Part shown: positions 1 through 10,215 of the stretch, in pieces
Numbering within the stretch: position 1 is the first letter of the stretch
Layout of the letters: each line of letters opens with the position of its first letter
From: Sclerotiophoma versabilis
Taxonomy: Eukaryota > Ascomycota > Dothideomycetes > Pleosporales > Didymellaceae
NCBI GenBank assembly: GCA_012274445.1
Contig: JAAROD010000049.1
Location: 434,001 to 498,000, forward strand
DNA: 64,000 bases
Direction of reading: 5' to 3'
Position numbers and translations under genes: made by a program
Notes under the pieces: model-generated
What the model saw: only the letters and a program-made list of their open reading frames with translations
Database searches by the model: none
What the model was told of the DNA's origin: nothing

Positions 1-557
1 GCCATATACGTGCTCTGCAGCATCTGCGCAAAACCTCCAAACGCACCAACAATGTTCTCAATCAGCTGGAATGTTGCCTGCGTGCTCTGGCTGAACGACT
101 GTGTGAGACTCTGCGGGTTGTTCGGGTCGCCAGGCATGCCCATGCCGCCATACATGCCGCCCATTCCCATGCCGCCCATGCCGCCCATGCTGCCCATGCC
201 GCCCATCCCACCGTACATTCCGCCGTATCCACCGCCGTACATGGAGCTCATGCCGTAGGGTGAGGAGTAGCTGTTGTAGCCGCCATAGCTGCTATACGGG
301 GAGGATCCGTAGCCTCGGTTCATGTTTGAATACGTCGAAGCGTTTCTGTTCGCGACCGTGCTGAGAGAGTCTGGTACCGATGGGATGGGCGGTGGTGCGC
401 TTGCTGAGGTGGGCATTGTGCTGCTACTCGACCCTGTGAGGCCTGCGGTCATGTTAGAGGCGAACGGCGCAGACTGCATCTCCGGCCACTCACCAACCGA
501 GGCACTCGTCGCACCTCCACTCGTCTCCCAGGGCTTTGGCGGTGATGGCGCAGACAT
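1..557 (-). CDS. PEX13: Peroxisomal membrane protein PEX13, N-terminal part (3' end outside window)
   Basis: Peroxin-13 is an integral peroxisomal membrane protein of the docking complex for the import receptors. The reading frame opens at the ATG at 557 and is still open at base 1, so the membrane segments and SH3 domain lie outside the window. The product starts MSAPSPPKPWE, which matches the conserved PKPWE opening of fungal Pex13. A Tyr/Gly/Met-rich region with repeated GGM units follows (plus-strand 130-310), then the block LTQSFSQSTQATFQLIENIV that precedes the membrane region in the family. A probable intron at 443-493 (51 nt; GTGAGT donor, CTAAC branch site, CGCAG acceptor) is a multiple of three and contains no stop, so a spliced and an unspliced product are both possible. 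Exons: complement(<1..442, 494..557). Identification is from motif memory only. Confidence 0.9.
   Translation of the reverse strand, partial: MSAPSPPKPWETSGGATSASVGEWPEMQSAPFASNMTAGLTGSSSSTMPTSASAPPPIPSVPDSLSTVANRNASTYSNMNRGYGSSPYSSYGGYNSYSSPYGMSSMYGGGYGGMYGGMGGMGSMGGMGGMGMGGMYGGMGMPGDPNNPQSLTQSFSQSTQATFQLIENIVGAFGGFAQMLQSTYM
443..493 (-). other. Probable in-frame 51-nt intron of PEX13
   Basis: On the minus strand the segment begins GTGAGT, has CTAAC 15 nt before its end and finishes in GACCGCAG, a textbook fungal intron. Length is divisible by three and no stop codon occurs in frame. Retention would add 17 residues to the N-terminal region. Confidence 0.7.
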
Positions 558-1389
558 GTCTGAAGATCTGTCTCCTCAACACGCCGTCGTGCACCAACTA
601 GTAGTCGCTGGGGACGCGGTGCTGGTATCCTCAAGTTCGGGCACGCTGCCGATGTCAAGAGGCTGTAGAAGCGGCTCCGGCCTGTCCAAGCGAGTTTGCG
701 GGGTTCGGCGGGATACGTAGTGGATGATGAGGTGGTTCGGCGAGAACAGTGAACACAATCGCGCGCTGCAGAAAGAAAGAACGGGGTATCACGAAGAGAA
801 TGGGAGGCGCAAGTATCGTGGGGAGGCGTGCGATGATGTGGTCGTGATCGCTCGGGATGCGGCAGGCCTTTTACAGACCGACGGCAATCTTGCCTCGGTT
901 TCTGGCACTGTCTTTGGCAAGCACATGCCGCGCGAGTCATCGCCACTCAACGCTTGCGCTGCATGCACGAACGCTCCGCAATCCGGAGTGCTTCTGCCGA
1001 TCGGGCGTTCCGTACAGACAGACAATGAACTGCTACTTATTCCCCCTCTGCATTTATACAGGTTTCTCAACACCGCACGGTGCACGGTGCATGCCACGAT
1101 CGGTGAGTGCCTGAGCCAAATCACCGGCAATAGGAAGTTAGTTACTTCACAGTCTGTGATTGCCATGTCCTTCAAAAGCCACCAGTCCTTTGTTGCGGCT
1201 CCACGATGTTATTGGATAAATTGGCAAGGGTCGTCGTGGTCCAGGAGTCAATAGAATCAATACAAACGTGGATTTGAATGCTCGCCGTTGCGTCCCTTCC
1301 AAGGGTATACCGGATAGGCGAACAGACCGAGGCCAAGTCAAAAGTATGTTGAACATTTAATACTTCCACCACAGAGAAAAGCACCGTCA
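558..1389. other. Intergenic, PEX13 promoter side
   Basis: Lies upstream of PEX13 and downstream of the Tos1-like gene. The open frames here, including 724-1254 on the plus strand, have no recognisable domain and no family-like composition. I see no RNA gene or repeat. Confidence 0.5.
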
Positions 1390-3063
1390 TCAATCGCCAA
1401 TAGGAAATAGCGAATGCACCCAGCTATCCGGATCATATGCCACAAGAGCATTAGTCTGATCTTCCGCCAACGATTCCGGAAACTCAAAGTCATCATCCAG
1501 CACCGTCGCAGTAACATGTGGGAAGTGCCACACCACTGCAAACTTCAACGTTCTCCCGACCGGCCTCTTGAAGTAGTTCGAGTCACCACCCTCAAGATTA
1601 CCTTGTCGATGGATCGTGCTCTTTGCCCTTTCTTCTCCATTGCCGAGGACTTCGAAAGCGTCGAACTCACCACAGCCGGTGGACCAGCAGGAACAGGGGG
1701 TGTTGTTGCGATCGTTACCGTACTGGAGGACGCGTGGGATGGCGGCATTGAGAAACCACCATGCTGGTGCGTCGGATATTATGCCGTAATCGCTGCCGCG
1801 GTTCTGGTAGTGGTCCATCTGGAATTCGACAAAGAAGGCTTTGGATGAACCAGACCAGCCGTCTAAAACTACGTCAGTGTAACTTCGCCATGGTGTGAGG
1901 AGCAGCACACACAATGTGATATAGCATTTGGTCTCCAGTACGGGCAGTTCAGATCGCACTCCTTGTCAGAGAAGACTGCAATTTCATATTCAGAAGTGTT
2001 GAGTGCGCCGTCGAAAGGCTCGCTCTCAGGCGCGACCTTGTTGCCAGCAGGAGTGACGAAACTCAGTGAATTGCCAAAAGCACTGTTGCTTGTCAGCGTA
2101 GTACTGAGAAGACGAAAGAAGCATATACTAGTCAAAGGTGCCAGATTGCCGTGGATCACCTAGGTTCGCAAGGAACGAGAAGCCTGTGGCTTGAGCAGGG
2201 GCTGTCGATGTGTAGTATGCAACACGATCCCAAGCTGCAGTCCTTTTGTGAAATCCGGCCGTATCGGTTGTTGGTGCTGAAGACTGAGCCGGCGTTGATC
2301 TGAAGGCAATGTTAGGGTGACGTTCGAGGTCTTGCGTAATTACCGGCAGGCCTTGACACGTGTTGGAACTCGATGAATTGGCGGCTGGCACATACAAATC
2401 ATCGAAAGTCGTAGATGGAACACTTGGTGTAGGTAGACACGGTAATGGAGGTCCAACATAAGTGGTAAAGGGCAATGCCAAAGAAATACTGCTGGTGTTC
2501 GTTCTACAGTCCGTCACAGTAACAGTCGAAGTAACAGTCGATACGGAGCTGCAGTTAGTGGTAGTTGTCCACATCTGCTTGTTAAGTGGCTGTGTGTAGC
2601 CCATATTGTCGAAGTGGAGGTCTCGCTGCTTCAGCGCTCGCCGTCGATTGTAGAATGGTACAGTGTTCCGCTTTTGCATTTTGAGTGCTTCGCTGGGTAT
2701 TTGATACACAGCGAGCTGAGATATGTTCATAGGACCACGGAAGTGCATCGACACCTATGAAATCTGTCAATACCAAAGATGATTGCGCACAGCAAAGAGA
2801 AACACCTCTCCAAACAATGGTGTAAGTGGACCAGTTGCCGGGTATTGAACGGTCTCATGGCCACAAATGCCAATATTAGGGTCGACGGATGTAGTGCGGT
2901 TGTAGGCCCCAGACTGACTGATATTGTTGTAGGTGATCGCCAGTACCTCGGAGCAGTACTAGTTGCCATCTGAGGCACGCTCGGCTGTACCAGCGCAGAG
3001 CTGACCGGCAGTTTTGCCGTATGCGAGTGGGATAACTGCAGTGAGATACAGGAAGTGCATCAT
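1390..3063 (-). pseudogene. Tos1/YJL171C-type cell-wall glycosidase-like gene with premature stop
   Basis: The deduced protein resembles the Tos1/YJL171C family of secreted yeast and fungal cell-wall proteins, which have an N-terminal and a C-terminal Tos1 domain. Exons: complement(1390..1882, 1942..2082, 2129..2754, 2806..3063). Exon 1 begins MMHFLYLTAVIPLAYG, a signal peptide, and continues through the N-terminal block around YCSEVLAITYNNI. Codon 35 is TAG (2959-2961), where the family normally has an aromatic residue, while the frame downstream stays intact for about 500 codons. The C-terminal domain has the pattern CSCWSTGCGEFDAFEVL, whose E-x-D-x-x-E core resembles the GH16 catalytic motif, followed by GGDSNYFKRP. 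Splice sites of introns 1 and 2 are good; the 1883-1941 intron is the least certain. The single stop may be a true loss, a polymorphism or a base-call error; no intron that keeps the signal peptide removes it. Confidence 0.65.
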
Positions 3064-3885
3064 GTTCAATGTGTCCGGTAAGTGTATCCCTGGAGTAATG
3101 GGGTTTGTTGTGGGAGTGTGGAAGCAGTGTTACGCTATGAGAATATGACCTTGGATGACAACGCTACGTGGCACTCGTCTGTTAAGTGGTTTGGGAAAGC
3201 AGCAGGCCAGAGGAAGAAAGCACGTCTGCACACTGACAGATCGTCCAACGCACCTACCGTCACAGACCATAGAGTATTTTTGCATGGTATTGGATTACCC
3301 AAGATTACAGCTATCTGCTTCGTGACTCTCAGTAGTAAGGTGCACAACGCAAAGAACAGTAACCAAAGATCATCGTGTCCGTAAGTTTAGTCTATCTAGC
3401 GATTAGCGCTTGTTCGATTTTGACAGACAGACAAGAGTATGTGGAATTGCAAGAGTATCAGAATAGTCGAGTTGAATGCATCGTCCTTAAAAGGACTGAT
3501 ATAAGAGGTGCCAGAAAGAGCATCGAGAAATCATCATTGAAGGAATAAAGTGGAATGGTTGAACTTACCCTGTGTCAGCCGAAAGCATGCGCAACATACA
3601 CGGTCTGAATGCAGTCATTGAACAGCCAAGAGATTCTCGCAGAACGCAAGAGCATAAACGTGTTCAGACTTGACAGTGTGTTGGTGTGGTCGAGATGTGC
3701 AGCTCGAAGAATTTGTTTGAGGCTCGCGGCGCCGAAAGTCCGGGCAACCGTGCGCCTGCCATTTGTTCGAGCACCCCCGTTAGCGCCTGCCTAAGCGAAT
3801 TTTGAGTTGTTCACCCACCGCGACGAACTCTCGTGCCTCATCTCGACTCCAGTACTAACTCCAGCCCCTCGTACAATCTTCGAAA
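3064..3885. other. Divergent intergenic region, Tos1-like gene / RPS13
   Basis: Contains the promoters of both flanking genes. A pyrimidine-rich leader is seen just before the RPS13 start. Small open frames such as 3082-3384 look random. Confidence 0.5.
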
Positions 3886-4559
3886 ATGGGTCGTCTTCAC
3901 AGCAACGGAAAGGGCATATCGTCCTCTGCCATCCCCTACTCTCGCAACCCCCCAGCTTGGTTGAAGACCACCCCCGAGCAGGTTGTTGAGCAGATCGGCA
4001 AGCTTGCGAAGAAGGGTGCTACTCCCTCCCAGATTGGTGAGATCCTTCGTGACTCTCACGGCATTGCCCAGGTCAAGGGTAAGTTTTGCGCATTCTGAGC
4101 GACTCTGCGCATACGCTAATCCTCACGCAGTTGTCACCGGTAACAAGATCCTCCGTATCTTGAAGTCGAACGGTACGGTACCCTGCCCATGTTGAAGCGC
4201 AAGTCAACGACAGCTCTGCTTTCGTGCATCTGTTGCGCTATATAAAACTGCCTCTGTTTAGTGCAAAGCTGACAGGGAGCCATTAGGCCTCGCCCCCGAG
4301 ATCCCCGAGGACCTCTACATGCTCATCAAGAAGGCTGTTGCCGTCCGCAAGCACCTTTCCACCAACCGCAAGGACAAGGACTCCAAGTTGTACGTTAGCA
4401 AATCATCTGGCCAGGAGAGGCATTTCGCTAACAATGCGCAGCCGTCTCATTCTCATCGAGTCCCGTATCCACCGTCTCTCTCGCTACTACAAGACCGTCG
4501 GTGTCCTCCCCCCTACCTGGAGGTACGAGAGCGCCACTGCCTCCACTCTTGTCGCATAA
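3886..4559 (+). CDS. RPS13: 40S ribosomal protein S13 (uS15)
   Basis: Cytosolic small-subunit ribosomal protein. Four exons: 3886..4078, 4131..4172, 4287..4389, 4442..4559. They encode 151 residues, the exact length usual for eukaryotic S13. The product starts MGRLHSNGKGISSSAIPYSR and contains TPSQIGEILRDSHG, VTGNKILRILKSNG, LAPEIPEDLYMLIKKAV and RLILIESRIHRLSRYYK, all diagnostic blocks of uS15. All three introns have clean GT-AG ends (GTAAGT, GTACGG and GTACGT donors) and each frame joins without ambiguity. Intron 2 is the longest at 114 nt. I looked for a box C/D snoRNA there, because the vertebrate gene hosts one, and found no convincing C and D pair. Expression is presumably strong and growth-linked, but I identify no specific promoter element. 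Confidence 0.98.
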
Positions 4560-4995
4560 GCGCGAGTGGAAGTAGTATGAGTGGGCGTGGAAGTAGAAAA
4601 TATCCAATTGGAGTTTCACGGGCATGGATGCTTTACGGACCGGACTACCTATAAAAGGGAGCCGGATCATGATCTGGAATGAATGAAAAGCATTACCTCA
4701 ATTCAAACACATTCTCGTGCACTTGGTCATATTATGCAAGTGAAGTCACTTGTATGGCTATCTGAACGGAAGCCGTGCGCCATACACCCTGCTTCGATGT
4801 TCTCCTTGAGCAGGCCTACATGCCCATTATTTTCCACACACAGCGTTGCTGCATTCTTTGGTCCATAGCTTTTGCGGTACCATCCAAGTAGCGCGCTTGA
4901 GGTGCATCTTCGTCGCAACTACCTCACAGCGCTCTCCAATTGCACACGTGCCCTTCATTATGCCTTGTCCATACCGCTCTCCTTGTCCAGAGCTC
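4560..4995. other. Convergent intergenic region, RPS13 / SDC1
   Basis: Holds the 3' untranslated regions of the two convergent genes. No further gene or structured element seen. Confidence 0.5.
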
Positions 4996-5541
4996 TCACC
5001 CCTCAATCTCAGCACTCTTCATAGCCAAAAACTCACTGAGGAACTTCAGCGGTTTCTCTGGCTCATTTGTCGCCAAGTGCTTCATCGCCTCCAGCAGATG
5101 CGGCGTAACATGCTGGTTCAGATATACGCGTGTTGGGCTGCCATGCGGTATAGGTTGCGTGGGCGCTTGCTGTGGCCCGGTAGGATGTGGCGAGTTGCGT
5201 GACGAGGCTGGCGCTACTGGTGCGGGTGTTGGTATAGGTGCGGCGGCAGGTGCAGGTGTGGGTGCTGGTTGCGTTTCTTGCGCTTCTGGTTGCGCTTCTG
5301 GTTGCGCTTCTGGTTGCGCTTCTAAGAGGGGTGCTGTCTGGGGCTGTGACTGTAGGACAGTCAGTAAAATATCTCCAGAGCAAGTGGGATGAATTACTTC
5401 TGAGACGATTGGTACCTCTGTGGAGTCTGCCATTGTCACGTCTACTGTCTCAGTGGCTGTTGTACCGTTTGTGATGGGCGTAGCCTCTGTTTCTGGGACT
5501 TGCGGCGCGGCATCTGGTGTAGGTTCGGCCAGTTCGGCCAT
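4996..5541 (-). CDS. SDC1: COMPASS complex subunit Sdc1 / DPY30-motif protein
   Basis: Small subunit of the Set1/COMPASS histone H3K4 methyltransferase complex, recognised by the Dpy-30 motif at the very C-terminus: RVYLNQHVTPHLLEAMKHLA followed by P-E-K-P-L-K-F-L-S-E-F-L. In the family this helical hairpin dimerises and binds Ash2/Bre2. The preceding 130 residues are low-complexity (Pro, Ala, Gln, Thr) and include a 12-bp tandem repeat encoding AQPE units (5280-5324). The unspliced frame gives 181 residues. A 48-nt segment at 5350-5397 (GTAATT donor, ACTGAC branch site, CTACAG acceptor) is probably an in-frame intron, giving 165 residues when removed. The start at 5541 is the only ATG before the low-complexity region. 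Confidence 0.85.
   Translation of the reverse strand: MAELAEPTPDAAPQVPETEATPITNGTTATETVDVTMADSTEVPIVSEVIHPTCSGDILLTVLQSQPQTAPLLEAQPEAQPEAQPEAQETQPAPTPAPAAAPIPTPAPVAPASSRNSPHPTGPQQAPTQPIPHGSPTRVYLNQHVTPHLLEAMKHLATNEPEKPLKFLSEFLAMKSAEIEG
5280..5324. repeat. 12-bp tandem repeat inside SDC1
   Basis: About 3.75 copies of gcgcttctggtt (plus strand), encoding repeated Ala-Gln-Pro-Glu in the opposite frame. Length in multiples of 12 keeps the frame, so copy number can vary harmlessly. Confidence 0.9.
5350..5397 (-). other. Probable in-frame 48-nt intron of SDC1
   Basis: Minus-strand GTAATT start, TTTACTGAC branch-like sequence and CCTACAG end. Divisible by three with no in-frame stop, so retention would still produce a full-length product with 16 extra residues. 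Confidence 0.6.
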
Positions 5542-6892
5542 GTTTTCTCGTTTGAAGCAGAAGATAAAATTTAATCTGCGCGTGAATCGCGTGACTCGGA
5601 TATATTTGGCGTTGTGTTCGTAGTTTGTTGGCGGTATGTGCAGCTTGCATTGTGAACGGACGCGGAGCTCAATGCTCAGTGATGCAGTTTCGCGCTAGTG
5701 ACCTTGAAATGCTTTCAGGCTGTCAGCCATTTGCCCATAGACATTTAATTCTCGAGTAAAGTGAATTTTTTTCTGAATTTCTACTGCACAGAAAAGCTAT
5801 ACACGTTAGAATCAGTACTGTAGAATTGACACTGCCTTGGTGAATCATGATCGCAATGAAAGAGCCATCGGCACACATCACCTACTATCTTTCACTTCTC
5901 ACACCCCGGATGATCATGTATGACCCTCGTAAAATAGGAATAATTCTGAGCATGAACCTCTTGTCTTTTTTCGCTGTTTGTAGACCAGCACTCATGCTTA
6001 AACCTGTGGATAGTGAACAATGGGTCTTCACTCAGTGCGACTTGATAGATTAGAATATGAATGCACTTCGAAGAATCATCTCCTACTTCAAGACTTACAC
6101 GTAACACTCCTGAAACAACATATGCTACTAAATATTTCATATCTTCCTGTACTGCAGCCATTCGACGTTCTCACATATGCTGGTTGGGTTCTGCAAAGCG
6201 CCAAAGGATGTGTCTGTTCGGTTCTCCGGTTCAAGACAGCGAAGGACATGTACAGTGTCAACCACTTCCCATGTTTACTTGAGAACAGCCAGCAATAAGT
6301 CTGGAGATTAAACCGACATCATTCGTGTTTCGACAACTACAGCAATTCGACCCTGTACTGAAGGTCTGGTTCGTCCATTGCAAACCAGGCGACTTGCAAG
6401 GTTGTGTGCAGTCTGTCAGTATAGAAGAGACAAGAGGATAGGGGCGCTTAGGTCACCGAGTAGCAAGACTTGTTTCGAATCCTGACGATGGCAGTTCAAG
6501 TATCAAGGTGGAAGCACCTCAACACAGCAGAAGGATTCACTGAAGGAAGCAGTCTCCAACACGGAAAGGGGTCGACAACGGACGTAACTGCGATATTGAA
6601 CCGTCTATTGGGCAGTAGTTCAGACCAAGTGAAGACCAGAAGCCGCCAGGAAACAACCGTTGTCGATTGGAATTATTATGATCCAAGCCAATGGAGGGCT
6701 TCAAGATGGTGATGATTCGATGTCACGTGCACTAGCGTGGTTCGGCTTGCGTATCTCGAAGCTCAACCTCACAGCAAAGCGCGACCACCACCAGCTACTC
6801 CCGCCGCCAATTGACCACTTCAACCCACACGAATCTCTTCGGAGTCCCTCTCAAACGCCGAAATCGACGCCGCGCATCGCCCAACCCCCACA
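5542..6892. other. Divergent intergenic region, SDC1 / complex I subunit
   Basis: 1.35 kb between two divergent genes. Several short frames (for example 5892-6161 minus) occur without recognisable features. T-rich tracts lie near 5765. No RNA gene seen. Confidence 0.45.
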
Positions 6893-7348
6893 ATGCCTAC
6901 GCCAGAGTCCGCTATGTTTCTGGCCAAGAAGCCAAAGGTTGCGCCCACCTTCGATGGTGTTGATTACGAGGACAACGTTGCCTTGAAGGGCGCACAGGAT
7001 GCCATTATCCGCGAGCAATGGGTTCAGAGCATGATGGCCAGGCTGGTCAGGGAAGAGATGGGCAAATGCTACCGGAGGGAGGGAGTCAATCACTTGGAGA
7101 AGTGCGGGCACCTGCGAGGTACGATGCCCATACAGTTTCCTGGCCACGACTGCTGCTTTCCTGTCTGTTCCAGAAGAGTTATGTAGCAGCGGTCGGGAAT
7201 TTAGAGATCGGTCGCGCTGAAGTGGGCCACTGCTAACGGAAGCTTGACAGAGCGCTACTTTGAGCTCCTGAAGAGTGCTAAGGTCAAGGGTTACCTGTTC
7301 CAACAGCAGAACTACAACGATATTCCGGCATCGAAGCCGGCTGCTTAG
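6893..7348 (+). CDS. Complex I accessory subunit, NDUFB10 (12 kDa / PDSW) type
   Basis: Accessory subunit of mitochondrial NADH:ubiquinone oxidoreductase, membrane-arm side. Two exons, 6893..7118 and 7251..7348, encode 107 residues. The product starts MPTPESAMFLAKKP and contains TFDGVDYEDN, AQDAIIREQWVQSMMARLV, CYRREGVNHLEKCG and RYFELLKSAKVKGYLFQQQN, which match what I remember of the fungal 12-kDa subunit. Two cysteines (C-x11-C around GKCYRREGVNHLEKCG) are candidates for a disulfide on the intermembrane-space face. No cleavable presequence is apparent, as usual for this subunit. The 132-nt intron has a GTACGA donor, a GCTAAC branch site and a TTGACAG acceptor, and the frame joins as GAG (Glu). 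Confidence 0.85.
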
Positions 7349-7775
7349 AAGACCCGCGCAGCGATACCTGGGGATCTGAGTGCGAGACAGTTGGAAAGCC
7401 GAGAAAGAGCCGTGCGCAAAGATCAACCGCAGCGCAAGCACTTGTGACGATACGAATTCAGGCGTTGGACAAGTATTACAACCGGAGGGTTGCTCATGTC
7501 AATCTGCAGAAGCAGACCTGTACATATACCTGGCAGACAGAGAGAGGATGAACATGCATGATTTGGTTTGACACCAGCTACACCATACCCACTTCGCATT
7601 CATTATGCTTTTCTCTCTCCTTACACCCTGTAAAATGCATCTGCTAATGGTGAAAAGGCTGATTGGTTATTCAGTTGAACAAACCAGAAGCCAACATGAT
7701 GCAGCCAAGGCTAGCGTCTCAGAACCCCACCATAGCTGTGGTACCTGCATCATCTCATAAACAACGCACCACAAG
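7349..7775. other. Intergenic, upstream of palC
   Basis: Terminator side of the complex I gene plus the palC promoter. No gene seen. Confidence 0.5.
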
Positions 7776-9230
7776 ATGCCCTTCCCTTTCGCATTACCGA
7801 CCACCTCAAGCATAGCATTCACCGATTACTTCAGCAGCAGCACGCATCCTTCCTTACCGAACTGCGCAACAACAGCTCGAGGCGTGGTTCGTGATGTCTT
7901 GAAACGCCATAAGCGCATTCCTCCTGCCTCGCAAGCCTCGAACCTTTCGACCGTACTTTCCGCACTTAACGACTACATTCCATACCTTTTCGCATTAGAT
8001 GCCGGATTGAGTGGTACAGCCTGCGCTGGAGAAGAGATTGATTTGGTCCTAGTCAAAGAGCTGGAGGTCGAGTGGCGCTCAACACTTGGTACTTCGATAC
8101 CTGGCCGCGAGCCAGCACGAATCAAGCTCAAAAGCCTCGAGAGTGAGCTTTGCTTTGTGCTTTCGACTCTGGCATACGTATACAGCCTGCAAGCTCGAGC
8201 ACAGCTACACACCCTCTACAATGCCACGCTTCCAAGCCCCGAGCAGCGCGCAACGGCGATCGGAGGTGCCATGAAGCACTTTCTCGACGCGAATTCTGTA
8301 CACACATACTTGGTCAACAGGGCTGGACAATGGCACGCGCAGCCTGCAGCGATAGACATCTCAGCCGCTGTGATGGGCGCGCTGGCTGAGCTTACCATGG
8401 CTGAAGCTACACTGATCACAGTCCTCAAAGACGACCCGTACCCAGCTGTTGTGATTGAAGACAGAAACAAGGACAGCAAAGACTGGATGTTCAGAGGAGT
8501 TGAAATACCCAAAGTTCGCGCGCTCCTTTTCGCCCGCTTGTGTCTTGCTTCCTCCGAGCACGCAGCCAAAGCTCAAGCCATGCTTGGCCGATCTTCAAGA
8601 GTCAGCGATGATCTGATCAAGTACGTCGATGATCTGCGAAGAACTGCAAAAGGCAAGGCATGCCGTTTCTTGGCCTGCGACTCCGAAGCTGGTGGAAGAA
8701 CTGGGGAAGGTATTGCCTGGTTGCGCGGTGGGAAGAAAGAGCTAGGATTTGCGTCTCTGGGTACAGACCAAGAGAAGAAATCATTCGGGTTCTCGAAACT
8801 CAAGAAAGAGTTTCAGGAGAAGAAAGAAGACCGCAAGATCGAGAAAGGCGAAGGGTGGGGCACCGATGCAGGGAAGTTCGAGGAAGGTCGCATTGTGGAC
8901 ATGCTGATGAAGAAGTGGGAAAAGATGAACGACACGGTAAGGACTGCATCAATGAGAAGAAGGCACATCGCTAATACGCTATAACAGGTGGGTGTCCAGC
9001 TGGTTCCACCTTCGGAGCCGCTGCTCGCAAGCATGCCATCTGGCCGAGAATATCACACAGCGAAGATGTGGATTGTGCCAGCTCTCGATGAAGACTCGCT
9101 CGTTCGCATGAGAGCACCTCCTGACCCTAGTGAAGCGTTTGAAGGCGAGGAGGAAGACAGCGCGGACGAAGATCAGAGGACAGCTCCAGGAGCATTCCCT
9201 GTCCATTCTGCCAGTACCAGCTACTACTGA
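7776..9230 (+). CDS. palC: pH-response regulator PalC (BRO1 domain)
   Basis: PalC is a BRO1-domain component of the fungal alkaline-pH signalling pathway. It acts at plasma-membrane foci with PalH/PalF and binds the ESCRT-III protein Vps32, leading to proteolytic activation of PacC. Two exons, 7776..8936 and 8988..9230, encode 467 residues. The start MPFPFALPTTSSIAF is the typical PalC N-terminus. The BRO1-like helical region spans roughly residues 20-400 and includes SELCFVLSTLAYVYSLQARA and a YLVNRAGQW segment. A Lys/Glu-rich helix lies at residues 335-385, and the acidic tail ends in HSASTSYY. The 51-nt intron (GTAAGG to ATAACAG) joins in phase 0. Without splicing, the frame stops at 8984 after 15 intron-encoded residues, losing the tail. 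Confidence 0.9.
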
Positions 9231-10215
9231 GGCAACACCTTGTCTCTTGACCGTACCGGTTACGCACTGGGATGGCAAGGCACTCTTTCTCCATCACATA
9301 ATCTCGATCGCACAGTTACTGCCGGATGAGAGGCTGTTGATCCCATGGACATAGTGACAGCGATACTACCCCACGATTGTTGACGCCCTTCACGCTGCCA
9401 ATTCAAGTGACGGTGAATTGACACAGCGCTTGATACGCGCTTTACGTTGTCATGCAGCATGTGGGTATCGCCAATACTACGCCACGGGTATGACCGTCGC
9501 AAAAGATCCAATCCATCCCTTTTTGAGCAGGTCCAGCCGTGCGGAATGAGATCAGCCTGGGTGTTCACGCTTAGCTTGTAGATATCGGAGGGATTCCGTA
9601 TCAAGACAGCAGTAATCTACATCACAGAATACGCCCTGATAACAGTACAATAGCAAACAATTTGAGCTGAAGGACTCCTCACTTAAGCTTAATGCTCTCC
9701 CCATGTTCGAAGTTTCGGCACCTCGTTGTGGCTGCAAGGGTGCATTTTCTGTTTCTCGGCATTTGTTTGCATCAACGGGAGCCTCGTTCCTGCCATCCCG
9801 ACGCGCGAATCTTCCCCACACCCACGCTAGTAACCCCAATCATCCTGATAAAGAGATAGGCATGTTCAAGCCGTCTCTGCCGTCATTCGCTGGCCGAACC
9901 CCTAACGTGGCAAGTTTATGCTGTACCCAGTCCTACGGACAGATAGGCGTGCATGCGTACCACTGTATCTCGCTTCGCCATGCGCCTGCTGCAAGAATCG
10001 GTGGTTCACGTTCCCCGCTTGTGGCTTGTAGACACGACCGGGCGCAAGATTGGCAAGTGACCTTGATATAATGCATGCCAACGTCGCTCGTCGTTTAGCT
10101 GTGCGACCTATCTTCGTTATACTATTTAGCTTGTGCTCGACGCCGTTGCTGCTGCCCGTCGTCAGCCAGCCATCCAGCCAGCCACCGACACCTTTAGATT
10201 CGCGAATGCATAGCT
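9231..10215. other. Intergenic, palC to amino-acid permease
   Basis: No convincing coding frame. Includes a short direct repeat of cagc/cagcca near 10160-10190 just upstream of the permease start. Confidence 0.45.

Noticed and set aside
724..1254. 176-codon open frame upstream of PEX13
   Set aside because: No domain, signal or compositional bias typical of proteins; overlaps other equally long frames in the same non-coding stretch.
4173..4286. Possible intronic snoRNA in RPS13
   Set aside because: No paired C (RUGAUGA) and D (CUGA) boxes with terminal stem; the CTGA seen is better read as the branch site.
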